13,462 nucleotides of DNA, from the NCBI GenBank assembly GCA_041487495.1, contig JBGPNN010000072.1, positions 1-13,462 of the forward strand. Direction: 5' to 3'. This document shows positions 1-7,008 of this stretch, one piece after another. The first letter of the stretch is position 1. Each line of letters starts with the position of its first letter. A model generated the notes under the pieces. The model had not been told where the DNA came from. It made no database searches and was given only the letters and a program-made list of their open reading frames with translations. A program made the translations under genes and the position numbers. Origin of the DNA: JBGPNN01 sp041487495. Its GTDB lineage: Bacteria; Sysuimicrobiota; Sysuimicrobiia; Sysuimicrobiales; Humicultoraceae.

Positions 1-943
1 GTTCCGGCGCGGCGGCGATTAATAGCCCGCCTGACGTCTGCGCGTCGGCCAGCAGGATCCGGGTGATCTCGTCGATCTGCGGCGCCCAGTGCACCTTATC
101 CGCGAGCCACTCGAGGTTGCGTGCGGTACCGCCGGCGAGCGCGCCCTGACGGGCCAGATCCGCGGCGCCGTCGATCACGGGGACCGCTCCGGCGGAGAGG
201 CGCGCGCCGGTCCCGCCGGCGTCCACCATCTCGTGGAGGTGTCCCAACAGCCCGAACCCTGTTATGTCGGTGGCCGCATGGACACCGACCTCCATCATGG
301 CCTCCGACGCCGCACGGTTGAGGATATTCATGACGCGTATGGCCTCCGCGGCAACGGCTGGGGGCGTCTTGTCCTGTTTGATCCCTGTCGTGATCACGCC
401 GATGCCGAGCGGTTTGGTTAGGAACAGCACGTCGCCGGGTCGGGCGCCCGCGTTCGAGACGAAGCGTGCCGGGTGCACCAATCCCGTGACGGCCAGGCCG
501 TATTTCGGCTCCGGATCATCGATGGTGTGGCCGCCCACGATCAACACGCCGGCCTCGGTGGCTTTATCGGCCCCCCCGTGCAAGATGTCGGCGAGGATGT
601 CGAGCGGTAATTTGCGCGGGAATCCGGCGATGTTCAGGGCAAGCAGCGGCCGGCCGCCCTTCGCGTAGACATCCGAGAGGGCGTTGGCGGCGGCGATCTG
701 CCCGAACGTGTACGGGTCGTCGACGATCGGCGTGAAGACGTCGACGGTCTGGACGAGGGCCAGCTCGTCGGTCAGCCGGTAGATCGCGGCGTCATCGCCG
801 GTGCCGATCCCGAGCAGCAGGTTCGGGTCGCCGATCTTGGGCAGGTGGCGCAACACGTACGCCAGTTCGCCGGGCGGCAGCTTCGACGCTCAGCCCGCGC
901 AGGCGACCAACGACGTGAGACGGATACGCTCACGGTCTGTCAT
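1..943 (-). CDS. selD: Selenide, water dikinase (selenophosphate synthetase), Sec-containing, 3' end cut by window
   Basis: SelD makes selenophosphate from selenide and ATP, the selenium donor for selenocysteine tRNA and for selenouridine in tRNA. The frame runs from ATG at 943 to the window edge, about 314 codons; E. coli SelD has 347, so roughly 30 residues are missing. Codon 18 is TGA (890-892) in the context C-A-G-U-A-S-K, which aligns with A-G-C17-G-C19-K20 of the E. coli enzyme. The TGA therefore sits exactly at the catalytic Cys17 position and is best read as selenocysteine. The second Cys of the family motif is Ser20 and the Lys is kept (Lys21). Downstream are GTGDDAA, ANALSDVYAKGG, GGHTIDDPEPKYGLAVTG, ATDITGFGLLGH and, near the edge, DAQTSGGLL, all typical of SelD. 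The start is supported by a strong ribosome site (GGAGGTGA, six bases upstream). Divergent from the PAP2 gene. Identity is very secure; Sec at codon 18 is inferred from family alignment. Confidence 0.96.
855..889 (-). promoter_or_regulatory. Candidate bacterial SECIS hairpin just 3' of the Sec codon
   Basis: The 35 bases directly after the TGA can fold by eye. A lower stem GCGU/ACGU (889-886 with 858-855, one G-U) is followed by a one-sided internal loop. The upper stem is UGCC/GGCG (879-876 with 863-860, one U-G), and the 12-base apical loop begins with G. A G at the start of the loop, about 15 bases after UGA, is near what is described for bacterial SECIS elements. The stems are short and GC-rich DNA folds easily, so this is only a candidate for SelB binding. 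Confidence 0.3.
890..892 (-). other. In-frame TGA read as selenocysteine (SelD codon 18)
   Basis: TGA at codon 18 of selD takes the place of the catalytic cysteine. The frame is open and conserved on both sides: a good start and ribosome site lie upstream, and full SelD motifs follow for about 300 codons. A sense UGA is far more likely than a nonsense mutation, because Sec at this exact residue is known in SelD of several bacteria, for example Haemophilus influenzae. Confidence 0.9.
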
Positions 944-949
944 GTTCAA

Positions 950-957
950 TCACCTCC
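950..957 (-). promoter_or_regulatory. Ribosome binding site of selD
   Basis: GGAGGTGA on the minus strand matches the 16S anti-Shine-Dalgarno sequence almost fully and ends six bases before the ATG at 943. It fixes the selD start upstream of the in-frame TGA, which is what shows that the TGA lies inside the gene. Confidence 0.85.
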
Positions 958-1000
958 CTTCCTTGGGCGGCCGTCGCGCACGGCAGGTATTCTTCGGAGT

Positions 1001-1006
1001 ATTATA
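1001..1006 (-). promoter_or_regulatory. -10 element of selD promoter (TATAAT), overlapping a plus-strand -10-like TATAAC
   Basis: The only AT-rich patch in the 70-base gap between selD and the PAP2 gene reads TATAAT on the minus strand (1006-1001) and TATAAC on the plus strand (1003-1008). For selD this would place the transcript start near 994, giving a leader of about 50 bases with the strong ribosome site. I see no good TTGACA-like -35 at 16-18 bases on either strand, so activator dependence or a different sigma factor is possible. Confidence 0.5.
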
Positions 1007-1013
1007 ACGTCCG

Positions 1014-1493
1014 ATGGATGCCCTGGATGGCCTGATGCGGTTCTTCTCCTTTCTCGGTGAAGAAAACTTCTTCTCCGCGTTCATTCCCGTCGTGTACTGG
1101 TGCGTGGATGCCACCCTTGGGATCCGGCTGCTCACCCTGCTGGTTTTTTCGAATTTCATCAACGGCCTGGGAAAGTGGGTGTTTCGCGCCCCCCGTCCGT
1201 ACTGGGTCGATGCGCGGGTCAAGGCGCTCAGCATCGAGCCGTCGTATGGCCTGCCGTCAGGCCACGCCCAGAACGCCGTAGGCATCTGGTGGATGGTGGC
1301 AGGCACGGCAGGAAAGACGTGGGCGCGTGTGGCCGCCGTGCTCCTCATCCTGGCCATTTCCGTCTCACGCGTCTACCTCGGGGTGCACTTCCCGCTTGAC
1401 GTGATAGGAGGCTGGGTGATCGGGATTGTTCTGCTGGCCGTGTACTGGCGCCCTGGCTGTTTCTCAGGCTGCGGCTTGCGGAGAAGGATCTGA
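1014..1493 (+). CDS. PAP2-family membrane phosphatase (short; C-terminus possibly frameshifted)
   Basis: A 159-residue membrane protein with the three PAP2 phosphatase motifs: K-x6-RP (KWVFRAPRP, about residues 53-61), PSGHA (about 81-85) and SR-x5-H-x3-D (SRVYLGVHFPLD, about 118-129). The two histidines are the usual nucleophile and acid/base pair that dephosphorylate lipid phosphates or diphosphates, perhaps undecaprenyl diphosphate; the actual substrate is unknown. About four hydrophobic segments are visible. Relatives with this FxSFLG...YWCVD start are, as I recall, usually longer with more C-terminal helices. The last 13 residues (PGCFSGCGLRRRI) look unnatural for this genome, with two Cys and AGA/AGG codons, and suggest a one-base shift near 1450. 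The ribosome site is weak (GGAG 14 bases upstream), so a leaderless message is possible. First gene of a plus-strand unit with the genes at 1498 and 3094. Confidence 0.88.
   Translation: MDALDGLMRFFSFLGEENFFSAFIPVVYWCVDATLGIRLLTLLVFSNFINGLGKWVFRAPRPYWVDARVKALSIEPSYGLPSGHAQNAVGIWWMVAGTAGKTWARVAAVLLILAISVSRVYLGVHFPLDVIGGWVIGIVLLAVYWRPGCFSGCGLRRRI
1480..1487 (+). promoter_or_regulatory. Ribosome binding site for the solute-binding protein at 1498
   Basis: GGAGAAGG ends ten bases before ATG 1498. It favours this start over the upstream in-frame ATG at 1426, which would put a polar, Cys-rich stretch ahead of a clear signal peptide and overlap the PAP2 gene heavily. Confidence 0.6.
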
Positions 1494-1497
1494 CCAC

Positions 1498-3069
1498 ATG
1501 ATGCGTGCGCCCGCCCCGCTGATCGTCTGCTGCCTGCTGCTGGCGTTTTCGGGGTGGTCCCAGACGCTGGCCGGTCCGGCGGTGAACCCGGCGACTCCGA
1601 TCCGCGGCGGCGTCCTGCGCGTGGCGCACACCGGCGAGCCGCCGACCCTCGATCTGCACTGGACGACCGGCGCGCCGACACAGGACATCGCGATCCATAT
1701 TTACGAAGGATTGTTTGCGCTTTCCGGCCGCTACGAACCACGGCCCTTGCTCGTGGACCGCTGGTCGGTCTCCCCGGATCGCCGCACCTACACCTTCGGG
1801 CTGCGCCGTGGCGTGCTGTTCCATCACGGGCGTGAGATGATCGCTGATGACGTGGTGGCATCCCTGCTTCGGTGGGGGCAGCTGGCCGCGCGCGGGCGCG
1901 AGCTCTTCCGGGAGGTCGAGGGCCTGGTGGCGGTCGACCCCTACACGGTGCGGATGCAGCTGCGCGAACCCAACGGGCTCGTCCCACTGGCGCTGGCGAT
2001 CCCTAGCCAGGGCGCGGTGGTCTATCCGCGCGACGTCATCGAGGAAGCCGGCACCGGGCCGATCAAACGGTTCATCGGTACCGGTCCATATCGGTTCATC
2101 GAGCATGTGCCCGACGTCCGCATCCGGCTGGAGCGTTTTGACCGGTACCGCCCACGTGACGACCCGCCCGACGGCATGGCCGGCCGGCGGATCGCCTACG
2201 TCGACGCGATCGAGTTCCTGCCCGTCCCCGATGCATCGGTGCGGATCGCCGGGGTCATCCGCGGCGACTACGATTTCGCGCACTCGATCCCGTCGGACGA
2301 GTACCCGCGCCTGGCCGCCATCCGCACCGTCAGGCCGTTGGTCATCACCACACCGCAGTGGATCGGGTTCATGTTCAATCACCGCAGCGGCCTGATGACC
2401 AACCGGGCGCTTCGCCAGGCGATCGTGGCCGCCATCGACGAAGAGCCGGTGCTGCGCGGCACCTTCGGCCCGCAACAGTTTTGGCGGGTCACGCCGTCGT
2501 TCTTCCCGCGCGAGCATCCCCTGTACACCGAGGCCGGCCGCGAGATCTACCGGCAGCACGATCCTGCAGCCGCCCGCCGGGCGCTCCTCGAGACCGGCTA
2601 TACCGGTCAGCCCATCCGCTGGATGGTCAGCGGCGAGATGCCGCACCATTTCAATGCGGCGACGATCACAAAATCCCAGCTGGAGCGGGTCGGGTTCACC
2701 GTCGACCTGCAGGTCATGGATTTTGCGACGATGGCCAATCGCCGCGCGCGCCCCGAGGGCTGGGATGTTTTCACGGCCACCTTCGGTTTCGTGCCCGATC
2801 CGGTCTTCTTGCTCCCGCTGCAGCCTGGATTCCCAGGCTGGTACGACGACCGCGAGATGCAGGCGCTGACCGCGCTGCTGCGCCGGCACACCGACCCCGC
2901 GGTCCGGCTGGCGATCTGGCAACGGGCCCAGCGGCGGTTCTATGATGAGGCCGTTGCCGTTCGACTCGGCGACTGGTTCCCGCTGCTGCTCCACCGCGCC
3001 GAGCTCCAGGGCGTCGTCGGTGGACCGGGGACCTTTCACTGGAACGTCTGGCTGGGCCGCGCTCCCTGA
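1498..3069 (+). CDS. Peptide/oligopeptide-type ABC transporter solute-binding protein (SBP_bac_5), orphan
   Basis: A 523-residue extracytoplasmic solute receptor of family 5 (DppA/OppA/NikA type). Residues 1 to about 26 form a Sec signal: a short basic start, a hydrophobic core LIVCCLLLAF and a likely cut near TLAG. There is no proper lipobox, so how it is held at the membrane is unclear. Family marks follow in order: GGVLRVAHTGEPPTLDLHW, then IYEGLFAL, then W-S-V-S-P-D-x3-Y-T-F-x-LR-x-GV-x-FH, then IGTGPYRF, then FNH...NRALRQAIVAAID. Length is normal. No permease or ATPase lies beside it on this strand. It is wedged between the PAP2 gene (near-overlap) and the kimA-like gene (24-base gap), so it must share a membrane complex encoded elsewhere, perhaps the permeases at 5151-6996. 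Those already have their own receptor, which is only about as similar as family members generally are. The ligand cannot be told; many family members bind things other than peptides. Confidence 0.93.
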   Translation: MMRAPAPLIVCCLLLAFSGWSQTLAGPAVNPATPIRGGVLRVAHTGEPPTLDLHWTTGAPTQDIAIHIYEGLFALSGRYEPRPLLVDRWSVSPDRRTYTFGLRRGVLFHHGREMIADDVVASLLRWGQLAARGRELFREVEGLVAVDPYTVRMQLREPNGLVPLALAIPSQGAVVYPRDVIEEAGTGPIKRFIGTGPYRFIEHVPDVRIRLERFDRYRPRDDPPDGMAGRRIAYVDAIEFLPVPDASVRIAGVIRGDYDFAHSIPSDEYPRLAAIRTVRPLVITTPQWIGFMFNHRSGLMTNRALRQAIVAAIDEEPVLRGTFGPQQFWRVTPSFFPREHPLYTEAGREIYRQHDPAAARRALLETGYTGQPIRWMVSGEMPHHFNAATITKSQLERVGFTVDLQVMDFATMANRRARPEGWDVFTATFGFVPDPVFLLPLQPGFPGWYDDREMQALTALLRRHTDPAVRLAIWQRAQRRFYDEAVAVRLGDWFPLLLHRAELQGVVGGPGTFHWNVWLGRAP

Positions 3070-3093
3070 GGGCATAATCCTAGGGACCCCACG

Positions 3094-5154
3094 ATGGCAA
3101 TCAGTGTCGTTAGGCGCTTTCTCATTGGGCACCCGCTGCCCACGCATCGGCTGGCCCACGAGCGTCTGAACAAGATCCAGGGCCTGGCGGTCTTCTCGTC
3201 GGACGCGCTGTCCTCGTCCGCCTACGCGACCGAAGAGATCGTGCTCGTCCTGGTCACCGCCGGGCCATTGGCGATGACGCTGGCCTGGCCCATAGCGCTG
3301 GTGATCACGACGGTGCTGGCCATCGTCGCCTTCTCCTACTATCAGACGATCCATGCCTACCCGTCGGGAGGCGGGTCGTACATCGTGTCGCACGAGAACC
3401 TCGGCGTCTGGCCGGGGCTCGTCGCCGCGGCGTCACTCATGATTGACTACGTGCTGACCGTCTCGGTCAGCGTCTCGGCGGGGATCGCTGCGATCACGTC
3501 GGCTGCGCCGTCCCTGTTTAGCCACCGCGTGGGCCTGGCACTCGCGGCCGTGGCGCTCATCGCCATCATCAACCTGCGGGGGGTGCGCGAATCGGGGACA
3601 ATCTTTAGCGCGCCGACCTACCTGTTCATCGGCACGATGCTGGCAATGCTCGGCGTTGGATTTCTGAGGACGTGGGGCGCACCGCCGGAACCGCTCCAGA
3701 TGCCTGCGCAGCCCCTCGAGATGCTGCACCCGCTGACGCTGTTCCTGGTCCTCAAGGCGTTCGCCTCAGGGTCGGCTGCCATGACCGGTGTGGAAGCGAT
3801 CAGCAACGGCATCCCGGCCTTCAAGCCGCCCGAATCGCGCAATGCCGGTATCACACTCGTGTGGATGGCGACGATCCTCGGTGTGCTATTCTTGGGGATC
3901 ACGTTCCTGGCCCGCCACTTCGGGCTCGTACCTTCCGAACAGGAGACGATCGTCTCACAGCTGGCCCGGACGGTCTTCGGGGCCGGCACCGCCTACTATG
4001 TGGCGCAGGTGTCGACCGCGCTGATCCTGATCCTGGCGGCCAACACCTCCTTCGCGGACTTCCCGCGGCTGGCGTCGATCCTCTCGCGCGACCGCTTCCT
4101 ACCCCACCAGCTGGCCAACCTGGGCGACCGCCTGGTCTTCGCAAACGGCATCGTGCTCCTCGCCATCTTCTCGGGCGTGCTGATCTACGCGTTTGGGGCC
4201 AGCACCCACCACCTGATCCCGCTGTATGCCATTGGCGTGTTTCTGTCGTTCACGCTCTCGCAGGCGGGCATGGTGAAGAAGTGGTGGATGGAGCGAGGGC
4301 CGGGATGGCGCCGCAGTATGATCATCAACTTTATCGGCGCCGTGTCGACGGCCATTGTGCTGGTGGTCGTGGCCTCGGTGAAGTTTGCCGACGGCGCGTG
4401 GATCGTGCTCCTGCTGATCCCCGGGTTTGTCTTCGTCATGCGGAGCATCTGGCTGCACTACGAGGACGTCCGGCGCCATCTGACGCTCGAGGGCGCGGCA
4501 CTGCCGCCAGAAGTGCGCCACCACAAGGTCATCGTCCCGGTGGGCGGCATCAACCGCGGGACGCTGCCGGCGCTGCAGTACGCGAAGTCGATCAGCGACG
4601 ACGTCACAGCGGTCATGGTCGAGATCGATCCAAAAGAAACCGCCGAGATCGAGAAGAAGTGGGAACGCTGGGGTATGGGGGTGCCCTTGAAGGTGCTGAA
4701 GTCGCCGTACCGGTCGGTGGCCGGCACCTTCCTCGAGTACCTTGGCGGTCTCGAATGGGAAGTGGGGTTCGATCAGCAACTGACGGTCGTACTGCCGGAG
4801 TTTGTCCCCACGCGCTGGTGGCACTTCCTGCTGCACAACCAGAACGCGCTGCTGTTGAAAACCTCGCTCTTCTTCCGCCGCCGCGCCGGGCGCTACGTCA
4901 CGGTCGTGACCGACGTGCCCTATTACCTTGGCGCGGAAGAAACGGCTGTGCCCTATCAAGCACAGGAGCGGCGCGACCCGTTGATCCCCGCCCTCGTGAC
5001 CATGTGCATCCTGTCGTTTGTCGCGTACGTCGCGGCCGCCCTGCTGGGCTGGTCGCTCGTGATACAGGAACTCTTCGGCGTCGCGCTGGTCGTGCTGCTG
5101 GCGGCGACGGTCGCGGCGTGGTTTGTGCGCGCGCCGCGCCAACCCCCTTCCTAA
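3094..5154 (+). CDS. KimA/YdaO-like APC-superfamily potassium transporter with extra C-terminal helices
   Basis: A 686-residue transporter resembling Bacillus subtilis KimA, a high-affinity K+/H+ symporter inhibited by c-di-AMP. The start (RRFLIGHPLP) and SSDALSSSAYATEE match KimA closely. Residues I recall as K+ site ligands in KimA are conserved one position further on: Asp37, Tyr44, Asp118, Thr122, Ser126, Thr231 and Tyr378. About twelve helices occupy residues 30-455. A cytoplasmic USP-like domain follows (about 475-615, starting HHKVIVPVGGINRG), the region that binds c-di-AMP in KimA. Unlike the 607-residue B. subtilis protein, two more hydrophobic segments follow (about 630-652 and 656-678). 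A modest ribosome site AGGGA (3082-3086) supports the ATG. It is third in the plus-strand unit, with no room for a c-di-AMP riboswitch directly upstream. The stop overlaps that of the convergent permease gene. Confidence 0.9.
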   Translation: MAISVVRRFLIGHPLPTHRLAHERLNKIQGLAVFSSDALSSSAYATEEIVLVLVTAGPLAMTLAWPIALVITTVLAIVAFSYYQTIHAYPSGGGSYIVSHENLGVWPGLVAAASLMIDYVLTVSVSVSAGIAAITSAAPSLFSHRVGLALAAVALIAIINLRGVRESGTIFSAPTYLFIGTMLAMLGVGFLRTWGAPPEPLQMPAQPLEMLHPLTLFLVLKAFASGSAAMTGVEAISNGIPAFKPPESRNAGITLVWMATILGVLFLGITFLARHFGLVPSEQETIVSQLARTVFGAGTAYYVAQVSTALILILAANTSFADFPRLASILSRDRFLPHQLANLGDRLVFANGIVLLAIFSGVLIYAFGASTHHLIPLYAIGVFLSFTLSQAGMVKKWWMERGPGWRRSMIINFIGAVSTAIVLVVVASVKFADGAWIVLLLIPGFVFVMRSIWLHYEDVRRHLTLEGAALPPEVRHHKVIVPVGGINRGTLPALQYAKSISDDVTAVMVEIDPKETAEIEKKWERWGMGVPLKVLKSPYRSVAGTFLEYLGGLEWEVGFDQQLTVVLPEFVPTRWWHFLLHNQNALLLKTSLFFRRRAGRYVTVVTDVPYYLGAEETAVPYQAQERRDPLIPALVTMCILSFVAYVAAALLGWSLVIQELFGVALVVLLAATVAAWFVRAPRQPPS

Positions 5155-6023
5155 TGCAGGAAGCGGAGGCGCGGGTCGAACGCGTCCCGGATGGCGTCTC
5201 CCAGGAGATTGAATCCCAGCACGGCCAGGAAGATCGCCAGCCCGGGAAACGTCGGATACCACCAAAAGTCGATCAGATAACTGCGCGCGCCGGCGATCAT
5301 CGATCCCCACTCCGGCGTCGGCGGTTGGGCGCCCAGCCCCACGAAGCTGAGACTGGCCGCCGCCAGGATCGCATAGCCCACATCCAGGGACGCCTGGATG
5401 ACGATTGTCGCCCCGACGTTCGGCAGCAGGTGGCGGAACATCAGACGGCCGGGGCCGGCGCCCACGGAGATGGCCGAGAGCACGAACTCCTGATGGCGTA
5501 AGACGAGGATCTGTCCGCGCACGAGGCGCGTGTACCAGGGCCACCACGAGAGCGCGATAGCGAGCATCGCGTTGTAGAGCCCAGGGCCCAGCGTCGCCGC
5601 GATGAGCATGGCCAGTACCAGGCGCGGGAACGCTAGGAAGATATCAGTTGTCCGCATCACAACCTCGTCCGCCCATCCGCCCCAGAATCCCGCGACCAGC
5701 CCGAGGCCGACGCCCAGGCTCATCGCGATCGCCAGGACCATGAATCCCACGGTGACGGAGATGCGGGCGCCGGTCATCAGCCGGCTCAACAGATCCCGGC
5801 CGAGGTCGTCGGTGCCCAGCAGGTGATCCCTTGATGGAGGATGCAGTTTCAGCGTGGGCGCGATGCGGAGCGGGTCCAACGGCGCGATCGCCGGGCCGGC
5901 GGCGGCCAGGACGAGCAGCAGGGCGATGATTGTCGCACCGAGCCAGGCCGCGGGCGTGCGCGCCAGGAATCGCAGCGCGTGGCGTCCGAAGCTAGTACCG
6001 GATGCGGGGGTCGAGGAGCGCAT
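5151..6023 (-). CDS. DppC-like ABC transporter permease
   Basis: A 290-residue inner-membrane permease of the dipeptide/oligopeptide/nickel type, second permease of the operon. It has a short cytoplasmic start, a first helix (about 26-50), the family stretch HLLGTDDLGRDLLSRLMTGAR (about 68-88), then five more helices. The ATPase-contact EAA loop reads EFVLSAISVGAGPGRLMFRH (about 178-197), and the C-terminal LGDAIRDAFDPRLR is typical of DppC. Its ATG lies inside the end of the upstream permease gene (32-base overlap), a sign of translational coupling; the ribosome site is weak. Length is normal. No ATPase gene follows: the gene ends against the convergent kimA-like gene, with stop codons overlapping at 5151-5154. 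Confidence 0.95.
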   Translation of the reverse strand: MRSSTPASGTSFGRHALRFLARTPAAWLGATIIALLLVLAAAGPAIAPLDPLRIAPTLKLHPPSRDHLLGTDDLGRDLLSRLMTGARISVTVGFMVLAIAMSLGVGLGLVAGFWGGWADEVVMRTTDIFLAFPRLVLAMLIAATLGPGLYNAMLAIALSWWPWYTRLVRGQILVLRHQEFVLSAISVGAGPGRLMFRHLLPNVGATIVIQASLDVGYAILAAASLSFVGLGAQPPTPEWGSMIAGARSYLIDFWWYPTFPGLAIFLAVLGFNLLGDAIRDAFDPRLRFLH

Positions 6024-6996
6024 ACGCTACGTCCACGAGCAGGCTGACGCCAATATACACGACCGTGACGAGCAGCGCCGTGCCCATGATCGCCGGGTAA
6101 TCCAGGGCCAGGATGGCGTCGACGCTGTAGAGGCCCACCCCGGGCCACGCGAAGATCAACTCCACGAGAAAGACACCACCCAGCAAGCCGCCGCTGAAGA
6201 GTCCCATCACCGTGACCACCGGGATTAGCGCGTTCCGCAGGCCATGCCGCAGGTACACCTTCGTCGGCACCAGGCCCTTGGCCCACGCGGTCCGGATAAA
6301 GTCCTGCGAGAGAACCTCCAGCATGCTCGACCGCGTCATCCGGACTACAAAGGCCAGGACGGCCAGTGTCAGCGTCAAGGCGGGCAGGATGACGTACTGC
6401 AGCGCACTCGCAAAAGCCGCCAGGTCGCCGGCGAACAGCGCATCGAGCAAGTACAGGCCGGTCGGCCCGGCCGGCGGGACCACGTCGGGCGCGATGCGCC
6501 CGCCGAGCGGCAGCCAGCCGAGCCAGCGCGAGAAGAGCAACTGCATAACCAGTCCGAAGAAGAAGATCGGGAACGATAGACCGCTCAGGCTGATGAGTTG
6601 CGCGGCCAGGTCGACCGCACCGCCCCGCCTGATGGCCGCCACCACGCCCAGCGGGACGCCAATGATGATCGTCGCGGTCATGGCCGTGGCCGTGAGTTCG
6701 AGCGTCGCCGGGAAATACTCACGAAGGTCGGCTACAACCGCGCGGTTCGTCTGGATCGACGTCCCCAGATCGCCGCGCACCAGACCTGAGAGGAAGAGCA
6801 GATACTGCTCGGGCAGCGGCCGGTCGAGGCCAAAGATCTTGCGGACCTCCGCCACCTGTTCGGGGCCGGCATGCGGGCCGGCGATGAGCTTCGCCGGATC
6901 GGCTGGGATCAGATGCGTAATGACAAAGAGGAGGAGGCTCACCCCGAGCAGCAAGAACGGGAGCAGGGCGAGCCTCCGCAGGATGTACCGAGCCAC
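5992..6996 (-). CDS. DppB-like ABC transporter permease
   Basis: A 334-residue inner-membrane permease, partner of the DppC-like protein in a peptide-type ABC importer. The start MARYILRRLALLPFLLLGVS with the first helix, then FVITHLIPADPA, is characteristic of DppB. A periplasmic segment follows with GLDRPLPEQYLLFLSGLVRG and DLGTSI. The EAA loop reads DFIRTAWAKGLVPTKVYLRH (about 227-246), and the end LLDPRIRY is the usual DppB C-terminus. About six helices. It starts 12 bases after the stop of the solute-binding protein gene and overlaps the DppC-like gene by 32 bases, so the three are surely co-transcribed. Confidence 0.96.
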   Translation of the reverse strand: MARYILRRLALLPFLLLGVSLLLFVITHLIPADPAKLIAGPHAGPEQVAEVRKIFGLDRPLPEQYLLFLSGLVRGDLGTSIQTNRAVVADLREYFPATLELTATAMTATIIIGVPLGVVAAIRRGGAVDLAAQLISLSGLSFPIFFFGLVMQLLFSRWLGWLPLGGRIAPDVVPPAGPTGLYLLDALFAGDLAAFASALQYVILPALTLTLAVLAFVVRMTRSSMLEVLSQDFIRTAWAKGLVPTKVYLRHGLRNALIPVVTVMGLFSGGLLGGVFLVELIFAWPGVGLYSVDAILALDYPAIMGTALLVTVVYIGVSLLVDVAYALLDPRIRY

Positions 6997-7008
6997 GTGG
7001 CTCGACGC

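Noticed and set aside
264..668. Plus-strand open frames at the left edge
   Set aside because: They are antisense to selD and have no family features.
890..892. TGA in selD as a nonsense mutation making a pseudogene
   Set aside because: It lies exactly at the catalytic residue where Sec is known in this family, and the remaining 300 codons are intact.
880..900. Short AGC/GCT hairpin with loop GTCGAA across the Sec TGA as SECIS
   Set aside because: Its loop begins only three bases after TGA, too close for the SelB-ribosome geometry known in bacteria.
1498..1560. Lipobox at LIVC in the signal of the orphan solute-binding protein
   Set aside because: Position -1 is Val, not Gly/Ala/Ser, and the Cys is in the middle of the hydrophobic core, so lipoprotein processing is unlikely.
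3070..3093. c-di-AMP (ydaO) riboswitch before the kimA-like gene
   Set aside because: Only 24 bases separate it from the preceding stop codon, far too short for that RNA.
1345..3393. Long minus-strand open frame of 682 codons
   Set aside because: It is antisense to the PAP2, solute-binding and KimA-like genes. Its product is Arg/Asp/His/Gly-rich with no domain, as expected for a mirror frame in GC-rich DNA.
3672..5501. Plus-strand open frame of 609 codons overlapping the kimA-like gene
   Set aside because: It is an out-of-frame shadow rich in Arg, Gly and Pro, without recognisable motifs; the other frame has full KimA similarity.
4099..5547. Minus-strand open frame of 482 codons
   Set aside because: It is antisense to the kimA-like gene and out of frame with the DppC-like gene, with a low-complexity product.
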